Shown: positions 1 through 11,437, counted from the first letter of the stretch. The stretch is DNA of 64,000 nt from Cordia subcordata (GCA_028554755.1 JAPTOF010000017.1:5146001-5210000), one strand, 5' to 3'. Program-made: numbers and translations. Notes: generated by a model from the letters alone, not told the origin.

Positions 1-1
1 T

Positions 2-1278
2 AGAATTACATCTATTCGAATGTTGATAGCTATTGCAACTATATATAGTTTGGAGATACATCAAATGGATATAAAAACGGCTTTCTTGAATGGAGATCTA
101 AAAGAGGAGATCTATATGGAACAACCTGAAGGGTTTGTAGTTCCAAGTCAAGAGAAAAAAGTGTGTAAGCTTGTGAAATCTCTTTACGGTTTAAAACAAG
201 CACTTAAGCAATGGCATGAGAAATTTGATCGAGTCATGCTTGTAAATGGGTTCAAAATCAACGAGTGTGACAAGTGTGTTTATTGGAAAGGAACAAATCA
301 GAATTTTGTCATTGTTTGCCTTTATGTAGACGACATGCTTATTATGGGAAAGAATAATGAAGCGATTGTGTCTACAAAGAAGATACTCTCCCGAAATTTT
401 GAAATGAAAGACATGGGTGTTGCCGATGTAATCCTGGGCACAAAAATCATTAAAACACCTGAAGGTCTAGCCTTGTCTCAATCTCATTACATCGAGAAAA
501 TACTGAACAAGCATAATAACAGTGACATCGGGATTGCAAAGACTCCTTTAGATATAAGTGTACATCTAAGGAAAAATACAAGTGAAGGGGTATCTCAATT
601 GGAGTATTCCTAGATCATTGGGAGTCTAATGTACATTATAAACTGTACAAGACCTGACATATTCTGCGCTGTGAATAGGCTAAGTAGATACACTAGTAAT
701 CCAAGTCAAGAACATTGGGTTGCACTAATCAGGGTCTTAAGAAACTTGAGATACACCATGAAATACGCGTTGCACTATACTACTTTTTCAGCTGTGTTAG
801 AAGGATATAGTGACGCGAATTGGATATCAGACACAAAAGACTCAAGATCCACAAGTGGATACGTTTTTACCTTAGCTGGAGCAGCTGTGTCATGGAAATC
901 CTCTAAGCAGACATGACATGTATAGCCAGATCCACTATGGAGTTTGAATTTATTGCTTTAGACAAAGCTAGAGAAGAAGCAGAATGGCTTCGACAATTCT
1001 TAGAAGACGTTCCATGTTGGTCAAAACCTGTAGCTACTATAAGTATTCACTGTGATAGTCAATCAGCGATTGGCAGGGCACAAAGTGTTATGTATAATGG
1101 TAAGTCTAGGCATATACGCTGTAGACATCACACTGTTAAGCAGTTGCTCTCAAATGGGATTATCACTTTAGATTATGTAAAGTCTAAGGATAATATTGCG
1201 GATCCACTTACCAAAGGTGTAAATAGAGAGCAAGTTCTTAAGTTGTCGAGTGGAATGGGTCTTAAGCCTATAGAGTAA
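2..1278 (+). pseudogene. Copia-1 pol fragment (RT C-terminal part and RNase H)
   Basis: The frame is already open at base 2. It carries the RT core (DIKTAFLNGDL, KSLYGLKQ, LYVDDMLI at about 330-350) and runs to a TAG at 611-613. The same frame resumes as RNase H ([21 protein letters not shown]). At 911-920 the pentamer ACATG is doubled, shifting the frame. The next frame (913-1278) carries CIARSTMEFEFIALD, HCDSQSAI, a histidine-rich KSRHIRCRHH segment and the ADPLTKG tail, ending in TAG. These are known Copia RT/RNase H signatures; the two lesions are seen directly. Non-functional polyprotein remnant. Confidence 0.92.
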
Positions 1279-2004
1279 CTAAAAGGTCATTATAATTGTC
1301 AACCCTACCTCGTTGACAGGAGATCCCTGAATCTTGGTTCAAAGGTGAAAACTGGATTATATATGACTTTATTCAAGCACTGTGGGGGCAAAAGCCTCCT
1401 TTACCCATTCCTATGACAAGCAGACAGTGCAGCCTGTGAGGTATAGGATAAGCTTAGCTTTTAATGATCTTTATAGCTTGGGAAAACCAAGTGGAGTATA
1501 GCAGGATACTCTTCACGAAGAATCACCTATATGAGTAAGGAGGGGCCGCTTCTAAGAGAATTGTAGGCTGAATTCTCTGAGTACTCATGAATACCGGGAG
1601 TTGTTCAGGGCCAAAATGAACACAACCGTGAGAAACTAAAAGTGTATTAAGAGATGTTGTGTGTATGTTGTTGTCTTGATTTACACTAAAACTGAACAGT
1701 TCAAAACATCCAGTCCACTGGTCAGCGAGTAAATTCGATGGTAAACACTAAGGAAGGTTCAAAGGCCAAAGTTACCTATCCTGAGGCAGTATTTCTTTCC
1801 GGACTCTCTCTTGCATTTGCATTTGCATATTTGCATAGTAGTCAGCTAATTTTCATTCATGTGGGGAATGTTAGTTTAGAATGCTTTAACATGAGGTCAA
1901 AGCAATATTGACTCAATTTTGAGTTAGGTCCCGCACGTCAAAAGGGTCGGTAGTTGATATCGTTACGTTCCTTGTTTCGAGTGGATTAACATGATATTTT
2001 TACA
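1279..2004 (+). other. Copia-1 3' untranslated segment
   Basis: Between the pol stop and the candidate LTR lies about 730 bp without a credible reading frame. It is interpreted as the long 3' untranslated region found in some Tork-type Copia elements. I could not recognise a clear purine-rich tract just before 2005, which weakens the LTR boundary call. Confidence 0.5.
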
Positions 2005-2869
2005 TGTTAGAAACGGATTAAAGGTGAATGAGAAATTAGCAAACAAAGTTGAGTGTGTTACTAGTTTGGTTGGTAGATTTGGTTGTCTATGGGTTTGTAT
2101 CTCATATAGGAAAACCATTAAACTTTTCTCACTTTATATATAGATTCCTTTATGAGATATGCTAGCGAGGCATATGGAGGGAAGACTATACATGGTGGGC
2201 ATGGTACTAAACCCACCGCACACGCGCACGCGCCCACCCGCACCGCACGACAAGGCATGGCCGGGCCGAGACGGGTCCGGGGACGCGGCGTGTGGCACGG
2301 ATTTTCACTTCGGTTTGTATTTTTTTTGGAAAAACTCAAACACCTGAAGATTTTGAAGAGGACGTAACTGATACATTAAAGCTCGGGATTTACTCTTTAG
2401 CAAGTTTTGCTTATTGGCATCAAGTGAGCTTATTTCTTGGGCGTTTTTGACTGTTGGAGGGACAGGTTTATGGCTCCCTTAATTGCTTTTTGCTGGCTGC
2501 TCCTCTTTGCTCCACTATATATAGCCGTGTCCAGAAGGAGCTATATACCGAGCATTCCCGTATTAGCACATAGCATATTTTTATAAGCATTCTGCTAATC
2601 TTATTTCCTTCATACAGAGAGAGTCCTACGCTTCTTGTTCGCCGGCTCTTGCTTCGGTGTGCTACTATAGTCAAGAGGTATAGTCGTTGTATCCTGGGAA
2701 GGATACGCCATAACCTTTAGCACCGTGTGAAGGGGCGTAAATCCTTTAAGGAAATCGTGTATCTCGAGCTTCGACTAATTTCGTTTATTCTTGTTTATTC
2801 GTTATTTCTAGTTCAGTTTCTATATGCCTTGTTATTATTTTTGCTTTATTTTATTACTAGTTTCTAACA
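2005..2869 (+). repeat. Copia-1 candidate 3' LTR
   Basis: Starts TGTTAGAAAC and ends GTTTCTAACA, a perfect 10-bp terminal inverted repeat with TG..CA ends. A TATA-like run (about 2513-2522) sits where a U3/R boundary would be expected. A second TTTCTAACA ends at 2902 and is an alternative right end. The LTR holds a striking GC-rich stretch at about 2205-2300. The partner 5' LTR is outside the window, so identity and target duplication cannot be tested. Confidence 0.6.
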
Positions 2870-4800
2870 AAGACAAGTTAGAATTTGGCTAGATTTCTAA
2901 CATATCCCCTCCTCTAATGAAATAAAGAAATCAATAACACGACCCAAGGTCAAATGGCATGAACACTCTAGTAAAATAACTTAACTGATAATTTATCAGT
3001 ATTCCAAAGTTAACCCGACCCTAGGATCAAGTGGCTAGAATCTAATAGAATAACTTAACTGATAATATCGATGTTATCATAAGTTACTAAACAATTGGTC
3101 CTACTTATTAATTTGGCCCTTCCAACGCTACATGATCAATTAAATTGTAAAGCAAACCAATTATTAGCCTCCGCTTAAATTAGATTAAAGGTCTCTCTCA
3201 AATAACGAGAGTCAAGTCATGCTTTTGAAAATTTATCCTTCACCTAGAAAATTCTACACTCTTCGACAAGAGCATTGATTTTGAATTGCTATTCTTTTTT
3301 CTTTTTTTCTTTTTCTTTTCTTTCTCTGAAGTTCTTGCTACAACAGTCAAGGATATATAAATTTGTGGATGTAATAACATAAACAAATCATATGGTCATG
3401 CAATTGCACTTAGTTAATTTGACTGTTTCTTCCATCGATATACTCTTCAATGTTTACAACGACATATTCAATATTTTTAGATCATCCTTACTACAACAAT
3501 TTGAAATGATATTTAAAATTTGTAGTCTTTTTCCAACAATTATTTTTATTATTGTAAATCTATCCTTTATGTTACTAAAGTTAGATACTTGCTTAGGATT
3601 ACAAAAATCTACTTCATTGGTGTTCAACGCTTACAAGGATAGTAAAGCGAAAGCAAAAAGAACAATGAGTATTATATTGTGTATAGATCATCCTCTATTT
3701 AAAATAAAACATTTTAACTTCTGAAAATGAGAAAATTTTCAATTTTTAACTGTATTTTTGTATTGGATAAATGTAGAAACAATTCGATTATTTTACGCAT
3801 AATAAGAACTTGCAAAAGGGGAAGAAGAAAAGGAAAAAAAGAAAACCCTAGTTACGTAGGTGTTTAGCTCTCAGCAAAGAGTACTTCTCGATGAAACCTC
3901 AATCGACAATGACCATACATATTGCTATAGTAACGTTTAGAATATTAAATTGCAAAATATGTATAGAGACTAGGACATTGATATTGAAGCATTACATTTC
4001 TTTCTTTTTTCAATTTATCTCCAATTATGATGGTGACCTAGTGGTAGTTCCAATCCACCTCTTTATTTTATTTATTATTTAGGAAGATATAATCTTAAAA
4101 GTTATTAATTTATATATAGGGTAATGACAAATGACAATGACTTAATGGTAATTTTTTTTAAGTCTAGAGATATGAATAAGATCTTTCTTCATTGATGCAT
4201 GCCAGCTAAATATTATAGTATTTAATTTTTAACCATTAAATATTTAAATTAATATTCTTTTTCTAACATTTGAGCTAGTATTAAATTGAGTCTATGATTC
4301 TCCATTACTTATCATGGAAAATTAGAGATCTTGGACACAATTATTTGATGGGAAAAGAGGGCCCTATCTTGTTGTTTAATAGATTCCATAGATCATAATG
4401 AATTGTCCCACCACAGCCAAGAAAAGGATGTATCGAATTATAACATGGACCACTGACCATGAAAATGAAATTTAATAAGATAGGCACTATCCAAGTTTAT
4501 CTTTTTATGCTTGACCTAAAAAGTAAAAGAATTTTCTTTTTTTGTTTATCATTCTATATTTTGATGGGATTGTCTTCAATTATTGAGGGGTAATCGTGTT
4601 TCTTTTAGGGGTTGTTTGGATACACGAGAGAAAACAGCTAAGAAAATGAAATGATTCAATCACAAAGGATATCAAAGAGGATAATTAAACGTAGGATAAA
4701 ATTATAACAAAAACTTTCACGGTTGATTTTGTGTGTCTTTTATTTGGATTAGCTCTAATTGTTATTATTCTATAATAGGGGGCTTCTAAGGTAAACTTAT
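2870..4800. other. AT-rich intergenic stretch, no gene recognised
   Basis: No supported gene. At about 2935-3090 there are two imperfect copies of a motif containing CTTAACTGATAA. The second is followed by an inverted partner (GTTATCATAAGTTA), so 3051-3087 could fold as a hairpin. The open frames at 3392-3724 and 3891-4082 lack any recognisable domain and have AT-driven composition; I do not call them genes. Confidence 0.6.
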
Positions 4801-5422
4801 AGCCTATTTGGAATAATCTTATTTTAAATTTAAAATCTGATAAGTATCTTATCTTATAAGTGTTTTACAAAAAAAATTATCTAATACAATCAGACTATTT
4901 GGTTTATAAGATGAAATGCTTTTATAAGTTAATTTGATAATAATGTTATTAATTTTGAGTCATGATATTTTAATTTTATAGTTAAATAATAAATTATAAA
5001 ATATATATTAATTAATTTTTACTTTTGTTTTAAAAATTTTAAAATTTTTGAATTTTTGAATTTTTAATATTTAATTTTTAACATTTTATTTTTTATTTTA
5101 ATTTTAAAATGTAAATTTTAAATGTTTAATTTTTAATTTTCTATTTTTATTTTAAATTTTAAATTTTAAATTTTATTTTTAAATTTTTATTTCTTTAATT
5201 TTTTAATTTTAAATTTTCGCATTTTAAAATTTTTATTTTTAATTATTTTCTAATTGATAAGATATAAGTACCCTAAATTCAATTTATTTTTTTAACTACA
5301 AATAATACATCTAATAAAAAGTATCTTATAAGTGTTGTATAATAAGTTGATAAGAAACAATTTTTTTATATCAGTTGTCAAATAAGATAAGTATCTTAAA
5401 ATAAGACCCAAACAAACACACC
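4801..5422. mobile_element. MITE-like element with imperfect terminal inverted repeats
   Basis: The left end (CCTATTTGGAATAATCTTAT, then GATAAGTATCTTATCTTATA) is the approximate reverse complement of the right end (AAATAAGATAAGTATCTTAA, then AGACCCAAACAAACACACC). Between them is a 300-bp block almost wholly of A and T. Non-coding; TIR composition resembles non-autonomous DNA transposons of plants. Exact target duplication not resolved. Confidence 0.6.
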
Positions 5423-5830
5423 AGTAAAGGATGTTTGGAAGTATGATACTTATAAGTTGCTCAAACTTGTTTATAAGCAAAAATATAAAAGCTATTAGTT
5501 TGATAAATTGTGCTTATAAGCAACAAAAAAAAAAAAAAAGCACCACACCCCAAACTTCTTTTAGGTACTAAGTAATGAGCATTAACTAATTAAATTTACA
5601 TTTATATTCCCTTAAAAACACAAAACAGTTATCTCTTAATTAATGAAAAGTCTTTTTTAGTCATTTTAATTAATATTGCTATTTATTAGTATTTGCTTAC
5701 CAAACATGTTAATATCAAAACTCTTCTATGCTTATTTGTTATTCACTTATAAACACCAAAATATACTTAAAAACAATAATTACTTATAAGCAACTTAAAA
5801 AAAACCAAGCTAGACACTCTCTTAATATTT
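5423..5830. mobile_element. Possible second small inverted-repeat element
   Basis: The left side has ACTTATAAGTTGC and GCTTATAAGCAAC motifs. The right side (about 5780-5815) has ACTTATAAGCAACTT followed by AACCAAGC, a partial reverse complement of the left flank's GTTTGG. The arms are short and imperfect, so this may be a degraded MITE or plain AT-rich repetition. Confidence 0.35.
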
Positions 5831-5897
5831 TTCGTAGGTGAGCTGATAAGCAAGTGCATAGAGATTATGATAGGCTGGCAAGATTGATAAGGTGGCT

Positions 5898-6686
5898 GAA
5901 CACACTTCGGCAAATTTAGCTGTTAGAGTAACTGATAACTGTTGGAGTTGCTGATAGCTATTTGGATAGCTAATAGCTGTTGTATTTTAGCTGTTAGCGG
6001 ATAGCTGCTTAACTAGCTGATTGAACAAAATGTGTTCGGTAAAATTAGTTGTTAGATTAGCTGATGAATATTAAATAACGTAGGAGGACATTGATATCGT
6101 GTTATTATTATTATTGTTATATGATAATTGTAATTACTATTACTATTATAGGAATAAGATAATATATTTCATAATTAGATATTTATTCTCATAATCATAT
6201 TTTAATATTAAAGTATAACTAATTTTTTGATGAAACATTTATATCAATATTACAAAAGTTAATTTTAATATATTCAAAATTATTTTGTAAAAAAGAAGGT
6301 ACTAATAAAACTTATGCATTTAGTAATGACTAATAAAACTTATGCTTTTAGTAATGTTAATTATATAGAAATTGAAATTCATTTTTATATTATTTCTTAT
6401 TTATATTTGTGAAAGAAAAGGTAAAAATATAAAGAGAGATTGGAGAAAGAATAAAAAAATAAAAAAAAATGCAAAAAGGGCAGAATTGCCAAAAAAAAAA
6501 TGAAAAGCTAAAAGTTGCCTGAAACGCTAAAATTTTGAGCTTTTGAAAACACTAGTTGAAACGCTAAAAGCTACCTAAAAAGCTACTTGAAACGCTAGTT
6601 TACCGAACAACAATAATTTAGCAAAATAGCATTTTGACCAGTCAAAACGCTAAACGCTATTTGAAAAGTTGTTGCCGAACACGCAC
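5898..6686 (-). mobile_element. hAT-like MITE, copy A
   Basis: This segment is the reverse complement of the sequence at 48412-49144 over its whole length: CGGCAAATTTAGCTGTTAGA near the left end, the (ATT)n/(TAG)n-rich centre, and CCGAACACGCACT at the right end. Ends of the type GTGCGTGTTCGGC and GGGCTTGTTCGGCAAA are typical of non-autonomous hAT elements. A third, split copy lies at 11040-11240 and 13805-14068. No reading frame inside. Confidence 0.75.
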
Positions 6687-7542
6687 TAACTAGGTTTTCT
6701 TCCCACAATATCTCTACATTAATTTTTATTTATGAACTAGTATACGCACATTCACAGAACCAGCTCCATTTTATTACCCTAAACTTATGTTTCATTTGAG
6801 TAATTAGTGATTAAAATACTAATTTTTAATGCACCGGATAATTTATTCTTAAAAGAATGTTACAGGATTATGAAGTAAATGAGAAATTATCTTTAGAGAT
6901 CTTTTGATTTCCACTAACTTGTTTAAGTCATAGGGATTATGGATTATTTGAGCCATAATTTCATCCATGAATAAGAAAATCTTTAAGCTCTCGACTACCT
7001 TGAATATGAGTTTAATGCAAGAGGTTTTGAAGCTCTTAGATTGTCCTCTATGAATGTTGAAATAATGGTTTGATCTCCTCTTATACCTATACATATTGAT
7101 ATTTTTAGACTTTGTAAAACATAACACATATTTATTCTTCTACAATATTCTAGAGTATTCGTATCCTAGAGCATAAATACCATGTAGAATATAGGTGTTT
7201 ATTGTGTTCACTATGCATAAGTATTATTACAATTGTCAAATCGCATGAGTTCTTGAATCAGATTATCTCCATCTCACTATATGTTGTGATAATACAATCA
7301 CGGTTTAACCTCCATCTTCATCCAAACATAGGAAAGAAATAATATCTTCTATAACCTCTTCAAGCTTCCTATAAACTGTGACAATTATATATATATAAAA
7401 TAAAAATCTTATTAACTATAGAAAACAGTAAAGAGATGAAGGTTATATCTAGCGATGTTTTATAGTGAAAACAGCGGACGAAAACTGTGGCTCGACATCA
7501 CTGATTCACAAGCATAAAAGAACCGTCTCGCCTCTTAGAGTC
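6687..7542. other. Intergenic stretch, nothing recognised
   Basis: AT-rich, no supported gene. The minus-strand open frame at 6849-7127 has no recognisable domain, no homologue elsewhere in the window and no promoter-like context. Confidence 0.5.
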
Positions 7543-7765
7543 TTAAGGCTTGTTTGGATTAGTTTTTTTTTAAAAAAAAATATTTTTTTTAAAAAAATTA
7601 TATTAAATTTATAATAACTGTTTAATTTAGTTTCTAAAATAATTAAAATTTTAAAAATAATTCAAATACAGTTTTTTTTAAAATTAAAATTTTCAATTTT
7701 TCAAAAAAAATTATTTTTCCAAAATTGTTAAAAAAACATTTTTTTAAAAAAAAACCAATCCTTAG
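7543..7765. mobile_element. AT-rich MITE of the TTTGGATT family
   Basis: Left end GGCTTGTTTGGATTAGTTTT and right end AAAACCAATCCTTAG are inverted relative to each other, enclosing A/T homopolymer-rich sequence. Similar ends recur at 20644-20845, 20846-21090, 29996-30239, 47163-47366, 51826-52012 and 57876-58022. Confidence 0.55.
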
Positions 7766-8199
7766 TTATTTACTGCTCTAGACATTTGAGGGTTGCAACT
7801 GAAATTCCAAATCCCGAAATTCTCTTCTTTATTTATTTTTCTTTTCTTAGATGAGGTGTATTTTAAATCTTCAGACTTTGATTCTCGTAATGTAATAAAA
7901 ATAGTGAAATAGTGACACTGTTATGGTCTTACACAAGCATTAGAAATTTCAATTTATACAATGAGATTTGCAGGCGCTTTAAAAAATAGAAGTGCAAATG
8001 GTAACATTTTCTGGGTTGAGACTAGCTCCGATTCCAGGGCTGATGGCTTGGTTTGAATCTCATGAGGAGCGGAAGTTTGAATTGGGGGTGAGAGTTTTAA
8101 AAATAAAATGGGAACATTTTTTGAAGCTTCAAAATTGAAGTAGAATTAATTTATACATTCTTCTTTTACAAAAATAATATCACTCGCAGACTGGGGGCA
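7766..8199. other. Spacer 3' of WIP1
   Basis: Non-coding flank downstream of WIP1. I could not align it with the conserved 3' flanks of WIP2-WIP7, which fits WIP1 being an older or independently moved copy. Confidence 0.5.
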
Positions 8200-8463
8200 T
8201 TAATTGGGACCCCAACAACTCAAGTACATAACTTTCCTCAAAGACTCCTCAGACTGCTTAGCCTTGTGTTCATCTTCACGTAAAACCATGGCAGAAGATA
8301 GGGTAGAAATCTTCTTGGCTTGAGAGAAAGACCTCAAATTGCTCTTGGCATGCTGGTGTATAGACCTTATGGTGTAGTTCCATCTACAGAATCCTTGATC
8401 TTTCAATGCCTCCACTACGCTAACACTCGTTGCCGCTATCCATGCTCTGCTTGTCGAACTCAT
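8200..8463 (-). CDS. WIP1: wound-induced polypeptide family protein, divergent copy
   Basis: Small single-exon gene of 87 codons. It starts MSSTSRAWIAATSVSVVEAL, keeps the family core ALKDQGFCRWNYTIRS (about residues 19-34) and ends with SLRKVMYLSCWGPN. This is the hallmark layout of the plant wound-responsive/wound-induced family (DUF3774). Family members in Arabidopsis are described as induced by wounding and low oxygen; the molecular role is not settled. A weakly hydrophobic stretch follows the N-terminus and the middle (residues 45-70) is variable and charged. It differs from the other six copies at many sites, is two residues shorter, and lacks the conserved promoter block of WIP2-WIP7. 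It lies about 21 kb from WIP2. Confidence 0.92.
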   Translation of the reverse strand: MSSTSRAWIAATSVSVVEALKDQGFCRWNYTIRSIHQHAKSNLRSFSQAKKISTLSSAMVLREDEHKAKQSEESLRKVMYLSCWGPN

Positions 8464-9827
8464 TTTTTTAACCCTGTTTTTTCTTCTTTTTTATTTTTTT
8501 CTGCTTTTGAAAACTTATATATTGATGCTAATGAGAGACCCTTTAGCTAGCTTGATGAAAGTTGAATTGTTTGCTTATGGTGGTTGTTGCTTTTACATCT
8601 ATTTATACACACAGAGCTTAAGAGTGAAACTGGTGGCTGTGTGGTATGGGAGCAAACGGTATTGGTGATGACATTTTTATTGTACCATTTTATTTATTTA
8701 TTTTTTTCTTTTGTTGTGAGGGAGGTTGAAGTAGTTGGATTAGAAAATCATTTTTGAAATGTCACACATTTCTTTTGTCCTCCTTTAATGAAATAAAGAA
8801 AGCAGTGGCCATGTGATAGAATCCACCGAGAAACATTGAAGTAGCTCTGTAAAACATTTTGTGTCCTGTGATTGACGTATTGTCCAGATGAGATTAGTCA
8901 GTCATTGATCTGGCTTTGATGAGTGTTTTGATAATCGAATTTCGTCAGTTAAATATTTTTTGTCGAAAAAAAAAAAAGAAAGAAAAAAAGGAGAGAGACA
9001 TTTTTTGTCCCAATTTTGGAAGACCTATTCTATAAATCTTTTTCTATCATTTGATTTCAATTTAGTTCTTATCATTCTTCAAATATTTATTTAATCCTTA
9101 GTTTTTTCAGGCAAAACCAAATTAGTCTCTTTAAAGTATTTATAGTAGTCTTTAATATTTTAAAAGAATTATTTAAATTAGTCCCCATCTTTTGTAAATA
9201 ATAAGTAAAATTATAAGGATTAATGAATAAAAGTATAAATATTAAGATCTAATATAAATCTTTTGAATTAATAATGATTAATTTTATTGTACTAATTTAA
9301 ATATTTCAAGCTAATAAAAATTAATTTAAAAGAATATAATAACAAGATTAAGAACTTTCAATATAATTATCGTACAAAATTTCTAACCATGCATGATGCC
9401 AACACAAGGGGAACAACACGGAATTTGTCGAAACGTTTGACGAAGATGTCGCGACACCTAGGCCTATTGCAGTCGCCTCAGCATGACAAATTAGTGTAGA
9501 CAAGTTGATGCGCACAACAGTACATATTACATTAATAAAATTGAGAAAGAGGCCTCCGAATACAGACTTGCGCCAAAAGTTTTGGGAGTTGAAAACCGCG
9601 TGGTATGATAAGTTCAGAAAACGGTGGTCCGTGTTGTAACAATCTCTGCAGAATCTTCAATAGTTTTTTCTCTTCTTTTTTTTTTTTTTGGATAGAGGAA
9701 TCTTCAATAGTTCGGTTAAAATAATGTTTGTCTAAGTTATTGTTATTTGATAAAATAATATTTTGAGTAACTTTTTGGATATATTTTAGCTTTTTAACTA
9801 TCTTTCTCAAACATTAAAAAATTGATT
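8464..9827. other. Upstream region of WIP1 and intergenic DNA
   Basis: 8464-8700 is the presumed promoter of WIP1: an ATATAT run near 8516-8520 and TATTTATA near 8600, but no convincing match to the AAACCA-type block of the other copies. From 8700 on it is AT-rich with no supported gene. CTCCTTTAATGAAATAAAGA at about 8800 resembles CTCCTCTAATGAAATAAAGA at about 2910, a short dispersed repeat. Confidence 0.5.
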
Positions 9828-11029
9828 TTTTTGCTAACGAACTCCTTTGTGTTATAGTGAAATTACATTGTTAGTCTATATGTTCTTAAAATTCTCTACT
9901 TATTCCCTTGTACCTTTTTGAAGCTTGCAGACACACCCCAACCACCATTCTTTTGTTAAATCATTAATAGATTTTGTGAAATGTCCATTTTGCGATTATC
10001 ATATTTTAGTAAAAATTCATTTTGCCGTTATTTTATTTTTAAAAAATATGTAAAAATAAAAAGAAGAAGAAAGATAGTCTTCTTCATCTGGCCAAAACAC
10101 CCCACCTCAGCCCCACCACTCCCCTCCATTGCTGCCACCCCCACCGTTATCACCCCCTTCCACCAGCCTCACCAAATCAAAGTTTTTCTCCTGTCCTCAT
10201 CCAAAAAATTGATAATCTTTAGCATTTTATCTCAAACCCAATTAACAAATTCTACTTTTACATCAATAACAACAATTTTAAAATCACCTCTCTTTTTTTG
10301 ATTTTTTTTTCCAGAGAAAGAGTTAATGTTTTTTGTTTGAAAAATGATGAATCAATTAAAAAAATAAACGCAGGAGGTATAAAATAGAGAAGAAGAGGAT
10401 TCTTGTCAATAACGGAGAGCATGATGGTAGTGATGCGAGCTGCTGGTGGGGATGGGGGTGGGGGTGGTGATTTTAGTTTTTTTTTTTTTAAATATGATGA
10501 ATCAATTGGAATTAGAAAAATAAATGCATGGGGTATAGATCATAGAAGAAGAGGTTTTTTGTTGTGGGTCGACAATAGACAACATGGTAGTGGTGCTGGG
10601 GACTGTTGGTCAGGGTGGAGGGGTGATTTTAATTTTTATTTTTTTGAAATATGATTAATCAATTAAAAATTAAATGCAAGGGGTATTGATCGAAGAAGAA
10701 AAGGATTCTTGTCGGCGACGAAGTGCATGGTGGTAGGGATGGGGCTGTTGGTTGGGATAGGGTTGGTGATTTTAATTTCTCTTTGAAATATGATTAATCA
10801 ATTTAAAAAATAAATGCAAGGAGTATATGTGCAATTAACGAAAAAAAAAACAAAGCTCACTCTTATTTTTGGAGCTTGTAGCATACATCTCGTTAAAATG
10901 GATAGAAAACTTGATGGAAGGGGTATCCATGTAAGTTGCAAAAAGATACAAGGGGATAAGTAGAGAGTTTTGGGAATACAGGGGCAACAACATAATTTCA
11001 TTATAACATAGGGGGCCCGTTAGCAAAAA
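9828..11029. mobile_element. Long terminal-inverted-repeat element with internal tandem repeats
   Basis: The left arm (9828 to about 9935; TTTTTGCTAACG, then GTTATAGTGAAATTACATTG, then CTCTACTTATTCCCTTGTAC) is the reverse complement, with scattered mismatches, of the right arm (about 10925-11029, ending CGTTAGCAAAAA). The arms are over 100 bp, as in Mutator-like or foldback non-autonomous elements. No transposase is present. The interior holds a C-rich segment (10090-10165) and the tandem repeat at 10340-10833. A clean target duplication was not found. Confidence 0.65.
10340..10833 (+). repeat. Tandem repeat, about three units of roughly 140-160 bp
   Basis: Each unit starts near a form of AATATGATNAATCAATT, continues with AAATGCANGGGGTAT and GAAGAAGAGGATTCTTGT, and ends in a G-rich stretch with GGTGATTTTAATTT. 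Units begin near 10340, 10490, 10645 and a partial at 10785. The G-rich part can be read as open frames (for example 10403-10654) but these are low-complexity products of the repeat, not genes. Confidence 0.75.
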
Positions 11030-11039
11030 CCCTAAAAAA

Positions 11040-11240
11040 AATTTAATGTCAAATAGCTTTTAGCTTCTCTTCTATTTTTTTGGCAATTCTACTCTTTTCC
11101 AATTTCTCTTTATATTTGTATCTTTTCTTTCACAAATATAAATAAGAATAACATAAAAATTAATTTCAAATTCTATCTATGTGAAAATATTCTAAAAATT
11201 ATAAGTTTTATTTGTCCACTTATTATTTTTGTGACAAACT
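11040..11240 (+). mobile_element. hAT-like MITE, copy C, left fragment
   Basis: Matches the segment of copy B starting near 48590 (AGCTTTTAGCTT, CACAAATATAAATAAGAA, AAATTTATT-type motifs). It is interrupted at 11240 by Copia-2, whose 5-bp target duplication AAACT ends here. The outer left inverted-repeat end of the MITE is missing. Confidence 0.7.
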
Positions 11241-11373
11241 TATTAGAGTATACTATACAATGTATTGCCACATAGCATATAAAGGTCAAACCTATAACTT
11301 TGTATATTGTATTATTCTTATAAATATATGCTTAGCACCCTTATTAGGGTAAGTCATCACAAATACTTCTATA
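11241..11373 (+). repeat. Copia-2 5' LTR
   Basis: Shares GTATTGCCACATAGCAT, AACTTTGTATATT and CACAAATACTTCTATA with the 3' LTR; I count about 13 differences in 133 positions. The canonical TG start has become TA. Confidence 0.9.
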
Positions 11374-11386
11374 TAGTACCAAGACC
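11374..11386 (+). other. Copia-2 degenerate primer-binding site
   Basis: TAGTACCAAGACC directly follows the 5' LTR and partly matches the initiator-Met tRNA complement used by Copia elements (TGGTATCAGAGC). Confidence 0.5.
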
Positions 11387-11437
11387 TTCTCAATCCAAAA
11401 CCCTACAATTCCCTCTGAAAACCCTACATTTCAAATC

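Larger units (their letters stand above)
1..2869 (+). mobile_element. Copia-1: 3' part of a Ty1/Copia retrotransposon, 5' end off-window
   Basis: The window opens inside the pol gene of a Copia element: the end of reverse transcriptase and all of RNase H, then about 730 bp of untranslated sequence and a candidate 3' LTR. Protein style (YVDD, KQ.CIARST-like RNase H, ADPLTKG near the C-terminus) is that of Tnt1/Tork-type Copia elements. The coding part is broken by one in-frame stop and one frameshift, so this copy is dead. The 5' half and the target-site duplication cannot be seen. Confidence 0.9.

Noticed and set aside
3392..4082. Two plus-strand open frames of 110 and 63 codons
   Set aside because: AT-driven composition, no recognisable domain, no similarity to anything else in the window.
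6849..7127. 92-codon minus-strand frame
   Set aside because: No domain, no conserved start context, no homologous copy.
10403..10654. Glycine-rich open frame of 83 codons
   Set aside because: Produced by the G-rich parts of the 150-bp tandem repeat; low complexity.
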